Assembly: GCF_001540865.1 (NCBI RefSeq)
Contig: NC_033642.1
Span: forward strand, 467,450-531,449
Direction of reading: 5' to 3'
Length of the DNA: 64,000 nucleotides
DNA from: Ananas comosus
Taxonomy: Eukaryota > Streptophyta > Magnoliopsida > Poales > Bromeliaceae
Shown: positions 37,079 to 48,900 of the stretch, one piece after another
Layout of the letters: each line of letters starts with the position of its first letter
Position numbering within the stretch: position 1 is the first letter of the stretch
Translations under genes and position numbers: made by a program
Notes under the pieces: model-generated
Database searches by the model: none
What the model saw: only the letters and a program-made list of their open reading frames with translations
Told to the model about the DNA's origin: nothing

Positions 37079-39838
37079 AACATATAATGACTTTTAGAAT
37101 ATTTTTCGACAGTAGGAGTCTCCAAAAAGAGCAGGGAAAATAAAATTCTTTTCATTCCTTTTCTACCTACTATTTTTGTCTTTTATTTTCTGCTCAGGTG
37201 AAAGTTGCAGATCGGAGTGCTATTATTACAGCAAATGCAGAGACCCAAGTTGTGAAGCCTTCTGGCTTGCAGGAGGCAATAGACATGGAGACCGGTAAGC
37301 AAGAAAAGTCTTACTGATTACAAAGAAGTCTCACTGTATTTCTCTATATCAAAATTATGGTTGATCTTTTCTTTTTTTGGTTCTTTTTGCATATTTATGT
37401 GGAGCAACTTGCAGCCAAGTATACTCGTGGGCGGTGCTTTGTTCGGCCCTCTGGCACAGAGGACGTAGTACGTGTGTATGCGGAGGGAACAACACAGGAA
37501 GCAGCTGATAGCCTTGCCAAATCTGTGGCAGAGCATGTCACTCGCCTTCTTGGGTAAGATGATCTACACTAATAAACTCGAGCACAATTTCCAATATGAA
37601 GTTTCTATCTGCTGGTCATAAACTTGGCATTTTATAACTCAATTGTTTTCTTGTGCACTTTAAGTTCTTGTTCTGGTGTTAGGAGAAATTTTTCTAATTT
37701 TGAAACTATTTTTTGGACTAACTGCATTAAATAAGTTTGCCATCCACACATATATCTTTCATTGTGCAAGGTTTGCCCTATATATTTATACATTGATGCT
37801 CTTTTGCTCCAAAATGCCCGCAACGAAGGTTTGTTAACCTATACAAGTAACGCTAGCCTATTACATTTCCTCCGAATGCTGTATATATGGGTTGTTTATG
37901 CATTTGACATAAGATGATTTTAAGAGTTATAATTGGTTTGTGGACACAATCTTCGAAGTTACTTAATCGACAATTTATATGAGATCAATTTTTGGGGACC
38001 CAACGCATATCCCCTATCCTCCCTGACATAATAAATCTCACGTCTATTTTTCGTCCTCATCATAAGCTTACGGCAATAATTTTAGGTGACCCGAAGGATA
38101 TTTATGACAGCGTGTCTTAGATAGAGAATAAATAGGGGTCATTTGATTTTCTTATGAATACTTGTACAATGTTATTTTTGATGTATTATTAATATGTATA
38201 GATTTACAGTATAAATATTTTTAATTCATTTATGCATATATCATATTAGTTTGCTAAACTATATTGTGTGGAACCCAAAGCACCTGGAGTTTTCAACATA
38301 CTATCTGTCTGACGTGCATGCTTAATGAGAACAGAAGTGTGCCGTTTTTAAATTGATATTGCTCGTGGACGGATATATCCAATACGTCTCTATTTAAAGT
38401 AGGGGAGTAGGTATAGTATGCACGCCTTTGAACTGATTTCTCATTAGTGATTCCCTTCCTCTTTTTTTTTTTTTCTTTTTTTTTTTGTCATTTCGTATCC
38501 ATATGTAATGCGGATTCAGATATCAAAATTTAATTGATCCGAGGGGGTTCGAGCTGAACACAGGATCCTTTTTAAGTCCACATCATCTTGGCGATGTGAC
38601 GCCCAACCAACCGCGGGGGTGGAATTTTTGTCGCGCTTTCTTGATCGAGTCCGTCACTCCTTCCACACTTAATAACAAACAGATCCTGACATTATAATAC
38701 TGTAGTAACAAACCACCGCAGAGAAATAAATCGTTACAGGTCATAGCAACACAGAAAACAACAACAGAAAAGTAGCTTGCGATATACTGAAATTGCAGCA
38801 CACCAAAACCACAAAGCACATCACCCACCCAACAAATAAGCCTTTACGACAAGGCACGAATTCAAATACGTACCACACAACCACTTCATACGTGTTGCAC
38901 TGTTGGTTCTTATTTAATCTTCTACTACTACTACGTATCACTACTACTTTTATAATATGGGCCTAATACCAACGCGGGTAACAGATCATCCAAGCCAACA
39001 GTAGAAGCTAGGAGTTCCAGCCTAGAACCGAGTAGGGATCTTAGTTGTGCGGAGGCTTATCGATGTCTTCGTGGGGGCGGAACCACACCTTCTGCTCCAA
39101 CACTGAGGCTGGATCATTCCCACTGGCTGGCTTGCCGGTGGAGCCACTGTTGGGTTCGGCCGGCCCAAACACGCCAGTCTCAGGGTGAGGGCCCCAATAC
39201 TTATCAGGCTTGCCGTTCTCAATCACATCATCCGGCACCACGCTCGCCTGCACATGCTCATCGGCGTTCTTGTCGTAGGCCGATGCGTGCACTCCCCTCC
39301 TGGTAAAGGGCACAGATATACATGGTTTTACCACAGCATTGTAAATTTCTCTTCCGCCATTTTGGAAGAAGGCCCGGATTAAGAGCCCAACCTAACGGGC
39401 ACGAACAGCCATCAAGGTTTGCATTTCCCATGGACAAGCACAAGGCGGTTATGCAGAGGATCTCCTCACCAAAATACTTTTGCTTACTCTTTTACTTACT
39501 CCAGAAGTTGGTTGATTTGACTGATAATCTAGACTGTTGATTAAGCTCAGGAAGCACAAGTGCTCATCTAGAGGTGTCAAATTGGACAAAATCATGACTA
39601 GGACAAAACCACAATCACCTGAGCAAGCATTCGAAGGCCAAAATTAACCAGTGTATTGTTGCTGGGTCTAAACAGACTCGTGGTCCATTCAATAGTAAAA
39701 GTTTTCTGTGACACAATAGCAGTAGTTAATGGAGAGTACTGCAGGCCACAGGGGAGGGTACGGGGGAAGAAGACAATCACACAGTTCTTGCCGCTCGAAA
39801 GGAATCTACAAATTATACCCTTACACATCGATAGTTGA
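37079..39838. repeat. Duplicated block, copy 2 (after the N)
   Basis: Begins with the same AACATATAATGACTTTTAGA as 34365 and runs to ACACATCGATAGTTGAAAC. Copy 2 has extra poly-T at about 38460-38487 and other small indels. Copy 2 continues at its right end into LEA intron 1 and exon 1, whereas copy 1 continues at its left end into the rest of the mutase gene. Confidence 0.9.
37198..37557 (+). pseudogene. Orphan exons 8-9 of phosphoacetylglucosamine mutase
   Basis: Exon 8 copy at 37198-37294 and exon 9 copy at 37415-37557, with intact splice sites and stop. Compared with 34484-34843 I see two amino-acid changes in exon 9 (Ser to Thr in AEGSTQ, Phe to Val in EHFTRLLG). Exons 1-7 are absent. 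Because it begins only about 120 bp after the N, it is most simply the alternative allele of the mutase 3' end. Confidence 0.8.
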
Positions 39839-41550
39839 AACTTGGGGAGGTGTAAATTGGGAGTACAAGCAAATTCTATCTAATACAGAAAAATTAAAAT
39901 ACAAGTTAAAATAAATAAGGCACGGGACATTTGAAACCAGCAATATGCCTGAGAGCTCACAAGTTCGTTATTACTCGCATATCATATATTTCCTTATCTG
40001 TTATTTATTTTATCTCACACAGTTACCTTTCAATCTGCATCACCAAATAAGCAAAGTCCTTTATCCCTTTAAATTTAAAATAGGGAAAACTTCAAAAAAA
40101 AAAAAAAACTCCTGTGGTTTCGTATTTTTTCATTTTAGTATTTTATGGTCTAAAGTGTATCAAATTAGTACCCTGTGGTTTCGTACTTTCTCATTTTAAT
40201 ATCCTGTGGTTTAAAATGTATCAAGTTAGTATTATGTAATTTTATTTTTATATCATGTTAGTACCTTGTCGTTTTATTTTTGTATCAAGTTAGTACCCTG
40301 TGGTTTTATTTTTTTCTTAATGAAATATTAAACCACAGGATACTAAAGTGAGAAAGTGCGAAACCACAGGATACTAAAGTGAGAAAGTGCGAAACCATAA
40401 TGTACTAACTTGATACACTTTAAACCACAGGGTACTAAAATAAAAAAGTGTGAAATCACAGAGTATTAATTTGATACACTTTAAACCATAAGATACTAAA
40501 GTGAGAAGGGTTTTTTTTTTTTTGATTAAATAGGAATTTATCCTATTTGAGAAGGCCGTATTCGAAGTTTTCCCTTTAAAATAGCTGCTTTAAATCTCTT
40601 AAAATGCTCCCGTAATGAATTGCCAATATACTTACATACATGATGCAAAGATTTTGATTGATTAAACACATAATTTAAAGTGCCATGCGGATTGACCAAA
40701 ACATTAACACTGTGTGCATAGAAAATAATTCGGAGGGCATCCAATATATTTTTCTAAACTTTAATGATTGATTCAAAGTTTGAGATGAAATGGAGAATAA
40801 AATGCGGGCGCAGCTGGTGTGAGTAATAGTTTATTATTTTTTTTATATATTAAAATCAGAAATCAAATAAGATTCAAACATAAAAATATATATATTAATA
40901 AAGAAAAGGCATATTCTTCTGCTCCGAGTAACGAACAGGGACTCTGGAACACGAAATACACATTTGTTACGATTTAGATAATCTTCGAGTCTCGCATTCG
41001 TTTGGAACAATATACTTTTCCCAGATCTTCAAATTTTAACCAGAATTATGTGCAGTAATTTCTTAAGTATGATAACTTTTTAGAGCAACCCCAAGAGGAT
41101 ACAACCAGAAAAATTAATGATCTAACATCAGCTACGGAATTAACTACAAGTGATCTCTCGAACAAATTTGAAGTGGAAATTCGAATCAATCGGAGTTGAA
41201 ATCAGTGCGATTCTGAAAAAAAAAAAAAAAAAAAAATCTTCTGAGCGAGTATAAAAACAACAAATCAATCGAGATTTGAGAACTATACTGAGTCAAAACC
41301 CAATTAACCGAAGACAAATCGGAGAACGTCATGAATCCGCCAGTATATCACAACAAAAACCGGAATCAAGAGATCGGAGCAACAAATAAGATAAGAAACT
41401 AAGAAGATCCAAAGATCACAAAGAAGGGTTTTACTACCTCGTCGCCGCGGAGGGGAAGAGCGAGATCGGAGCGGGATCTCGCGGGATCTGGTTGGAAAAG
41501 AGCTTCTCGAAGCTTCTAGCGATCGCTCGCACCTTCCAAGTCGCTGCCAT
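39041..41550 (-). CDS. LEA-type protein, At5g17165-like
   Basis: Two exons in transcript order: 41438-41550 and 39041-39299, GT-AG, phase 2, giving 123 residues. Exon 1 encodes MAATWKVRAIARSFEKLFS, a basic amphipathic start that would suit a mitochondrial targeting peptide. Exon 2 encodes RRGVHASAYDKN, VPDDVI, KYWGPHPETGVFGP, and ASVLEQKVWFRPHEDIDKPP. This pattern matches my memory of the small plant family annotated as late embryogenesis abundant At5g17165-like, whose biochemical function is unknown. A TATAAATA box lies about 130 bp upstream, followed by a CT-rich leader. The intron holds a MITE (40083-40574). The gene converges on the mutase gene. The exon pairing rests on phase and family resemblance. 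Confidence 0.72.
40083..40574. mobile_element. GGGAAAACTTCAAA-family MITE in the LEA intron
   Basis: Ends GGGAAAACTTCAAA and GAAGTTTTCCC, flanked by a perfect 9-bp duplication TTTAAAATA (40074-40082, 40575-40583). This is the best target-duplication evidence for the family and suggests a Mutator-like origin. The arms are made of repeated TAGTACCCTGTGGTTT-like words. Confidence 0.85.
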
Positions 41551-41680
41551 GCAATAGAGAGGGAGATTTCCCTTTCGAGAGAATTCGCTCTGAGAGTGGA
41601 AAGTAGAGAGAGAAAAAGAGAGGAAGAGAGAGGGAGCGGAGTGAGAAAAGGGGATGAAAAGGATGAGACGGGTCCCTCCC

Positions 41681-41688
41681 TATTTATA
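41681..41688 (-). promoter_or_regulatory. TATA box of the LEA-type gene
   Basis: TATAAATA on the minus strand, about 130 bp before the ATG at 41550 and upstream of a CT-rich leader. Confidence 0.6.
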
Positions 41689-41879
41689 GAGGCCCCCAAC
41701 CACGCTCTAATTGCTCAGCTACTACTCTTCCTACACCGCGCCGTTAACCTTTCCGTCAATTATAACGGCGACGACGTGGGAGAATGTTGCGTTGGACCGG
41801 TGAGCGCCCCCTGCTCCGTAACGGTTCTCTAGACGCCGTTGCCCCCTCGTTGTTGTCTTTCAACGGAGTATAATACCAG

Positions 41880-43346
41880 GCCCCTTCAATTTTCAATTTT
41901 CTTGCCATTTTTGTCTAATTATTACGAGAGACCCGATTTAATTACTGCATTTGTTTCCCAAAATATAATGTGATAATATATAATTTACACTAATATAAAA
42001 ATATATATTTAAAATTTTATTATTTTAATATAGTAAATAGTTGATAAAATTCAGCGTAGAGAATAACTTGTTATTTGATTTATAACAAATTATTGTCTAA
42101 CATTTATACTAAGCGCAGGCAATAATTTCTGCAGTTATGTTGGATCTGATATAAGGTGTTGGACGGTGGTTCAAAAACATTATTATTATAAACATAAATT
42201 TATGTGATTAAACTATCAACAGGTGAATTTTTATACTTTTATATTGTCGAGCAAAGTTATTAAATATGTAGACCGTAGAAATTTTAAACTCTCATTCCAT
42301 TACACTAATAAATAATAATCAGGAATTAGGCTCCCATGAATCATGATGCCCCCACTTACGTCTTTTTAGCATGACTGCATGAGCGCGTACCCGGTGAGTA
42401 CTTACTCTTGCAGAAAATAGAAACAACAAAATATGCTACTACAAAGGAAGATCCCACGAAGTTTCCTATGTGCATTTTAAAATATATTAATATCCCTATA
42501 ATTTGGGCCCTCAAAATTACAATATAAATTGGAGGTCTCATTGGCTTATGTTTTACGCTATTCTCCTATTCGAGAGTATAATCAGGACAAATTTTGGTCG
42601 TAATCAAGTTGTTATAACCTAGTTTTCAGCAAATTAGCAAACTTAGAGTTTAAATAAAAGAATTAAAATTTAATTATATAATGGTAAGAGAAATTTATTT
42701 ATTTATTTATTTATTTATTGCTCTACAAATTAGGATCTTCAACTTGAGCTTTGATATTTTCTGCAGTAGGAAGTGCCAGAAAAATGACACAATTTTTAAG
42801 AAATTTCGAGTACCCTACAAAGTGGACAAATTTCTAATTCCAGGTGATAGGACGAATTTCTAATTCCAATCCATCCAATCCGTATTTGGATTTGGCGTAC
42901 TCTAATCGCAACTTATCTGTCACATTGACATGAAATCACTAGTATGCATTGTCTTGGAATGTATTGCGCACACTTGATCCTTTGCAAAGTCAAATTGGGA
43001 GGCCACCTATAAGACAACGAAATTTTAAGAAAATTTTGCAACTTCTATAGGTCATAGTCATTTTCCAAAATCCTAATGATCAGTAACGTGTGGTGTGTAA
43101 TTAGAGCACTGCTTAAATCTTTTATAGTCTATGACTTGTGATATTTTTTTTTTTTCAAAAAAAGAATGATAAGAGATAAATAGAAAATATGGGTTGTGGG
43201 CCGTGACATTGGCGTGTAGTTGGAGAGTAATCTAACATTGAATGCAATCATTCTCAGAAGAAACAAAATTTGTTTCAACTTGGGCAGATTCTGTTGCAGC
43301 ATTCAATCCCTGTATGAGATCACTCTCTTTTACTTTTCACAACTGA
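41880..43346. other. AT-rich intergenic DNA, no gene seen
   Basis: No frame or RNA gene supported. A (TTTA)n run lies at about 42696-42718. Confidence 0.45.
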
Positions 43347-43354
43347 GTTTGGAC

Positions 43355-44284
43355 CATAGTTACTTAATTCGGATTCGGCAAAAATTCGGTACGGGTATAA
43401 TTCGGATAAAATTCGTCTTTTAATTTTTAAATTCGTTAAAAAATACAGCTAAAAAACGGATTTGGTAATTATTCGGATACGTGATTTATACGGATATTAT
43501 ACGTTCACCAATTAAAAATTCGGAATAAAAAATTCGGCTATATAAGAAATATATAATAATTAATATACTATATATATTATTATTATAATTTTTGTATATA
43601 GATTAAATATATTCATATATTAATAATAAATCTTTATTAATAATACATAAAATTTATATATTTAAAAATATTAATAAATAATTACAAATTTATAAACAAA
43701 ATATTGTATAAATATTTCTATATAAAAATAAAATAATATATATAATAAATGAATATATATTTATAAATAAAATTTTATACACACACGAGAGGGAGGTCCA
43801 CTGTGGACCTCCCCTCATGCGGTCCACGGGGCTGAAATAGCCTCGTGGACCGCGCGCATCAATTTCTCCCAAAAACCTCGATTTTTTACTGTTCATCTTC
43901 TTTTTTTTCTGCGGACGACCTTGGGCGAGGAGATGGGATCCAGCGTCGCGGCCCTTGCTCCCGGCGCTGGCGAGGGCGGCGGAGGACGACGACGACGCGA
44001 GCGGCGACGAGAGCGGCGACGACGCGAGCGACGGTGACGAGAGCGGCGACGACGCGACCCTCGACGAGATCGGCGACGAAGCGACCCTCGGCCGCGAGTC
44101 GCTGTCGCCGATTTTTTGTGCGAATAATTCGCGAATCGCGAATAATTCGCGAATAATCATTTTTGATGAAAAGATCGCGTTTTTTTTTTCGTATTTTTTG
44201 GAAAAATATGAAAAACGGCGTTTAATTCGTATGTTAAATAATACGCGTATAATTTGCGTATTAATTGCGAATTAACTAACTAAG
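43355..44284. mobile_element. hAT-like MITE, 930 bp, with GC-rich core
   Basis: The left end CATAGTTACTTAATTCG and the reverse complement of the right end CTTAGTTAGTTAATTCG match at 15 of 17 positions. The flanking 8-bp direct repeat is GTTTGGAC (43347-43354, 44285-44292). The left part is AT-rich. A GC-rich core at 43785-44110 contains GAGGTCCACTGTGGACCTC, CCTCGTGGACCGC and a repeated GAGAGCGGCGACGACGCGA. The frames across the core are repeat-driven and not genes. The GC-rich core resembles, in reverse orientation, that of the Tourist element at 3397-4103. Confidence 0.75.
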
Positions 44285-44479
44285 GTTTGGACACCAACCA
44301 AACATCATCATACTTAGAAACTGATAACAATTATTTGATAACTTCAGAGAAATAAAATATATATAATTTTTTAATAAAAAAGTTAAAATATAAAAGTATT
44401 TAAATTAGTCGAGAATGGCGGCCATTAATGCTAGAAACCTCTGTTCAAAAAATTTTATAGAGCATTCTATAATTATCCT

Positions 44480-44645
44480 ACTTTTTTTTTTTTTCGAGAA
44501 AGGTAGCATGCTATTCGTTTCGTTTATTTCTGAAAAAAATACACTTAACTAGAAATATGCATCAATTAGAATTCAAATTTGAGATCTCGGCTGCCAACTA
44601 TTAAATTTTTTGCCATTTATGCTAGGGGCAGTCACTATCATTATT
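44480..44645 (-). mobile_element. tRNA-derived SINE, degenerate head
   Basis: On the minus strand the 3' end reads CGAATAGCATGCTACCTTTC followed by a poly-A run (plus-strand poly-T at about 44482-44494), and the body TTCTAGTTAAGTGTATTTTT matches the SINE copies at 712 and 12330. The B box is decayed (CTCAAATTTGAATTC). Confidence 0.5.
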
Positions 44646-45906
44646 CTACTTGTCTCAAGATAATGAATGTTAAGTGTTGGACAACAATATACATATTTCT
44701 AGAGTAAGCCACCATTTGTTATACAGCATTTTCAGTAGATGTTAACTCAAGAGTATTGTTCCTAAAAGAAAACTACTATCCTTTGTCATGTTTTGCCACA
44801 TACAAATAGACTTTTTCCTTCCCATTTAAAAATAGTAAACTCTAATAAACTTATGCAATAGATAAGAGTTTTTTGTTGGTTCGTACATACAATCGGAATC
44901 TCCAAGGTGCGGTGGATTGGAAACCCTTTATGACAACCTAAAGTTTTTTTCTTGAAAAACAAAGCTGTTTCAATCACCTAAATAGATAACGGTCTCAATG
45001 TATCTTGAGAATTATCCTGGAGTTTGAGACGATGGTGGCTTAGTTAGATCTTCTAGAAGAGTTTTTGAATAGAACTATTAAAATAATTTTTAGTATATTC
45101 TACATTAAAGGGTTTTTCTGCTTCATTTAGAAGCTTTATTTCAACTTTATTGGGCAGCTTTTCAACAAGATATTGCTGAGACAACTAGAGGAACCATACG
45201 ATTCACTCACATCATAATCTTAAAGATTTGTTTTAATCCAAAAGTTTTTTATTCAAAATTTATTACTGTATTGGATGATAGATTTTTTTAAAAAAACCCA
45301 TAAAAAGAATGAGTACTCCTCAATCCTCATCCAATTTTTGTTTCCACCTAATAGGGTCATTTATATTTAATTCAATAGCTTCATATCGTAAAATGAGGGC
45401 AAAACACTACATATTGTCATACACAACGCAATGCAGAAACCTACCAAGTTCTGGTTATTCATATAGGTAAATACGGTGGCGAAACACAACGACCTGCCGA
45501 ATTCTACAACCTACGACTTCTAATAACACGGCAACGAACCGATCTGCTTGCCGACTAGCCGTTGATTCAATCCTGGTCGCTCGTTTTACAAGTTTCACCT
45601 TCGTATCCGTCCTCAATGGAGCGTACGTACTAATCCATCCAATCGTCACCGTTCGTTTGCCTCGATATTCGTTCCATCTCAAACCCTCTCTCCTTTTCGC
45701 TCGATTCCTCCCCCGGCCTCATCCTCACCGTCCGTTTTTGAACCACCCCCATTTCGAATTTCAAATCACTCGACCGTTAGTCGCCTGAATGCCTAATCTC
45801 CCTTGTTATTTAAACCCCCTCTGCCGACCACAAACCCTCATTTCGCGATCGCCCGTTTCCTCGGACACGACCTCTGTGTCTCCCTCTCCGCTCCCCACCC
45901 TCCGCC
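44646..45906. other. Intergenic DNA and TOP2 upstream region
   Basis: No gene found up to about 45700. The last 200 bp are C-rich and form the leader and promoter of the topoisomerase gene; TTATTTAAA at 45806-45814 is the only TATA-like word close to its start. Confidence 0.4.
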
Positions 45907-48900
45907 ATGGCCGTCGACAAGAAGCTCCCCCTCCAATCGAGCTCCGCCCACAACTCCGCGGCCGCCGCCGCAGGGGGCGGTGCGAAGAAGACGATCGAGG
46001 AGATGTACCAGAAGAAGACGCAGCTGGAGCACATCCTCCTCCGCCCCGACACCTACATCGGCTCCGTGGAGAAGCACACCCAAACCCTATGGGTCTACGA
46101 GAACGGCGAGATGGTCCATCGATCGGTGACCTACGTCCCGGGCCTCTACAAGATCTTCGACGAGATCCTCGTCAACGCCGCCGACAACAAGCAGCGAGAT
46201 CCCTCCATGAACTCCGTCAAGGTCGACATAGATCCCGAAGCCAATTGCATCAGCGTCTACAACAGTGGCGATGGTATTCCAGTGGAGATCCACAGCGAAG
46301 AGGGCGTCTACGTGCCGGAGATGATCTTCGGCCACCTCCTCACCAGTAGTAACTATGACGATAACGTGAAGAAGACGACGGGAGGGAGGAATGGGTACGG
46401 CGCGAAGCTCACGAACATCTTCTCTACGGAGTTCATTATCCAGACCGCAGATGGGAAGAAGCAGAGGAAGTACAAGCAGGTGACCTCGAAGATTCCTCGA
46501 ACCCTTTCTTTGATCTCTAAGTGCCAAGTTCGATCAGTTGTCTTTCATTCTTCTTGATCTTTCTCGTTGTCTGGGAATTGATGATGTCTAACTAGAGTTT
46601 CATTTGTAGGATTTGGATTGGTGTTCTTAGAGATGAGGATATAGGGTTTTCCTTTGGGCGTAAATTATGGTGCCTGACGAAATAATTCATCTAGAGTAAT
46701 TGCTCGGGCTTACACTTTCCGGTGTCTACAATTCTTATTTATTATGTGAATTTGGAATTTTATGACCATCGTTCTCCATTTTGTTAGGTACACAGACTAA
46801 TTATTGATTGTAAGTAAATTATTGAGGAAAAGCCTTGGCTCAGCTTTCTTTGTTAGTTACTATTTATAACTAGCATTACTATGATTCTGATCTCAATTCT
46901 CAGGGAAAAAATCTAAGGTTATACCAATTCCTTTTCACGTACGCTAGTATTCATTTATAATGCATGTATTGTACTTTAATTGCTTTTAGAACCAGATTCA
47001 GTATTTCCTTGAATTTGTTATCATGTTTATAATTGGCAAAGTGCTTCCATAACTTTGCAATGTAATCTACTATGCTCATGTAAAAAACTACAAATGACCA
47101 TAGTTGCTGGGTTTCCTGCATATATAGAATTCATTCACTTTGCAAATATATGCTAGATGTGTAATATGCCAAGATCCCCTGTCTCTGAAATAGGGATATT
47201 GATTATATCCTGCAGAGTTGTTTTATTTTTAGATTAATAAATCTAGAGCAATGCTGCTCATACATCTGAAAGTAGATATATCTTGCGTCCCATACATTTA
47301 ATGGATGAGAGTCGTTTACTGGTCACTTGATGTGACTAGTAAAAACACCCCATCTATTGGATGGATAGAGTGTAAGATGCACATTCCGTTTGCAATGTAC
47401 AAGTAGCATTACCATAAATCTATTATTTTCGTAGTCTTGTGAGTTATCTCTTCTTTAGCCTATCTCTCTGTCTTCACAAATGGAGTCTAAATATTGCATC
47501 ATCCTCAATTTTTTAGGGGGGAAAAATACTGTAATATCAATAATTTCAATAATATTGCACTTTGCTTCGGTTTACTTCTATCATTTTAAGCAAGATTCGG
47601 ATTTCCTTTTTGTTCTAGTAAGTAATTGCAATGAATGTTTCCTTCCAAAACATGTAGGTATTCTCAGAAAACATGGGAAAAAAGTCTGAGCCTTCCATTA
47701 CCAAGTGCAAGGAAGAGGAAAACTGGACCAAGGTCACCTTTAAACCTGACCTGGCCAAATTTAACATGACCCATCTGGAGGACGACGTAGTTGCTCTCAT
47801 GAAGAAGAGAGTTGTCGATCTTGCTGGAACTCTTGGCAAATCTGTCAAGGTTGAGTTGAACGGGCAAAGACTACCTGTGAAATCATTTGCTGATTATGTC
47901 AACTTATACCTTCAGGCTGCTTCTAAATCGAGACCTGAACCTCTTCCAAGGTTTGAAAGGATTCCACATCTGTTCCATTACAAATAAGATTCTCCTTATT
48001 ATGAAGTTTTGCTTATTAAACAGTTGTTAGTAAACAGGATAGTGGAGAAAGTTAATGATAGATGGGAGATTTGCGTAAGTCTAAGTGAAGGGCAGTTCCA
48101 GCAGGTAAATGTTGTGTCTTTAATCAATGACTGCATGCTTTGGCTTTGCGTAAACTTCAATTCAACTTGAATTTTGTATACAGGTCAGCTTTGTAAATGG
48201 AATCAATACGATAAAGGGTGGGACTCATGTTGAGTACGTGACCAATCAAATCACAACCTACGTGATGAATGTTGTGAACAAGAAAAACAAGAACGCCAAC
48301 CTCAAAGCCCACAATGTGAGAAGCCATTTGTGGGTCTTTGTCAATGCACTGATCGACAACCCTGCTTTCGACTCACAGACTAAAGAGACCTTGACTACTC
48401 GTCAAGGAAGCTTTGGTTCAAAGTGTGAGCTCTCCCAGGAGTTCCTTAAAAAGGGTTAGTAGTAGACTAATGGGTTTCATTACTTAGATTAGGATGTACC
48501 AAGAGTAGGCTGATGTTCTCATAAGTATGTGCATTGTGCATTTATAGTGGCCAAGTCGGGAGTCGTGGACAATCTACTCTCTTGGGCTGATTTCAAGCAG
48601 AGCAAGGAATTGAAGAAGACAGATGGAACGAAGAGGCAAAGAATTACTGGAATTCCTAAACTTGAGGATGCTAATGATGCCGGAGGGAAGAACTCTGACA
48701 AGTGTACCTTGATTTTGACTGAGGGAGATTCCGCTAAGGCTCTCGCTGTTAGTAAATCGAGCTTATTAAGAATATAAAACTTAGTTTTCTTAAATCAAAG
48801 AATAATTGTATTTACCTTGCTATACAGATGGCTGGTATCTCTGTAGTAGGCAGGAACTACTATGGTGTATTCCCTCTGAGGGGGAAATTGTTGAATGTGA

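Noticed and set aside
43690..44275. Open frames with Ser/Arg- or Asp-rich repeats around 43.7-44.3 kb
   Set aside because: They come from the GC-rich tandem core of a hAT-like MITE and change character with frame; no start or splice context supports a gene.
45789..46349. Alternative frames with Arg/Pro-rich protein over TOP2 exon 1
   Set aside because: They overlap the well-supported topoisomerase exon out of frame and result from its GC content.
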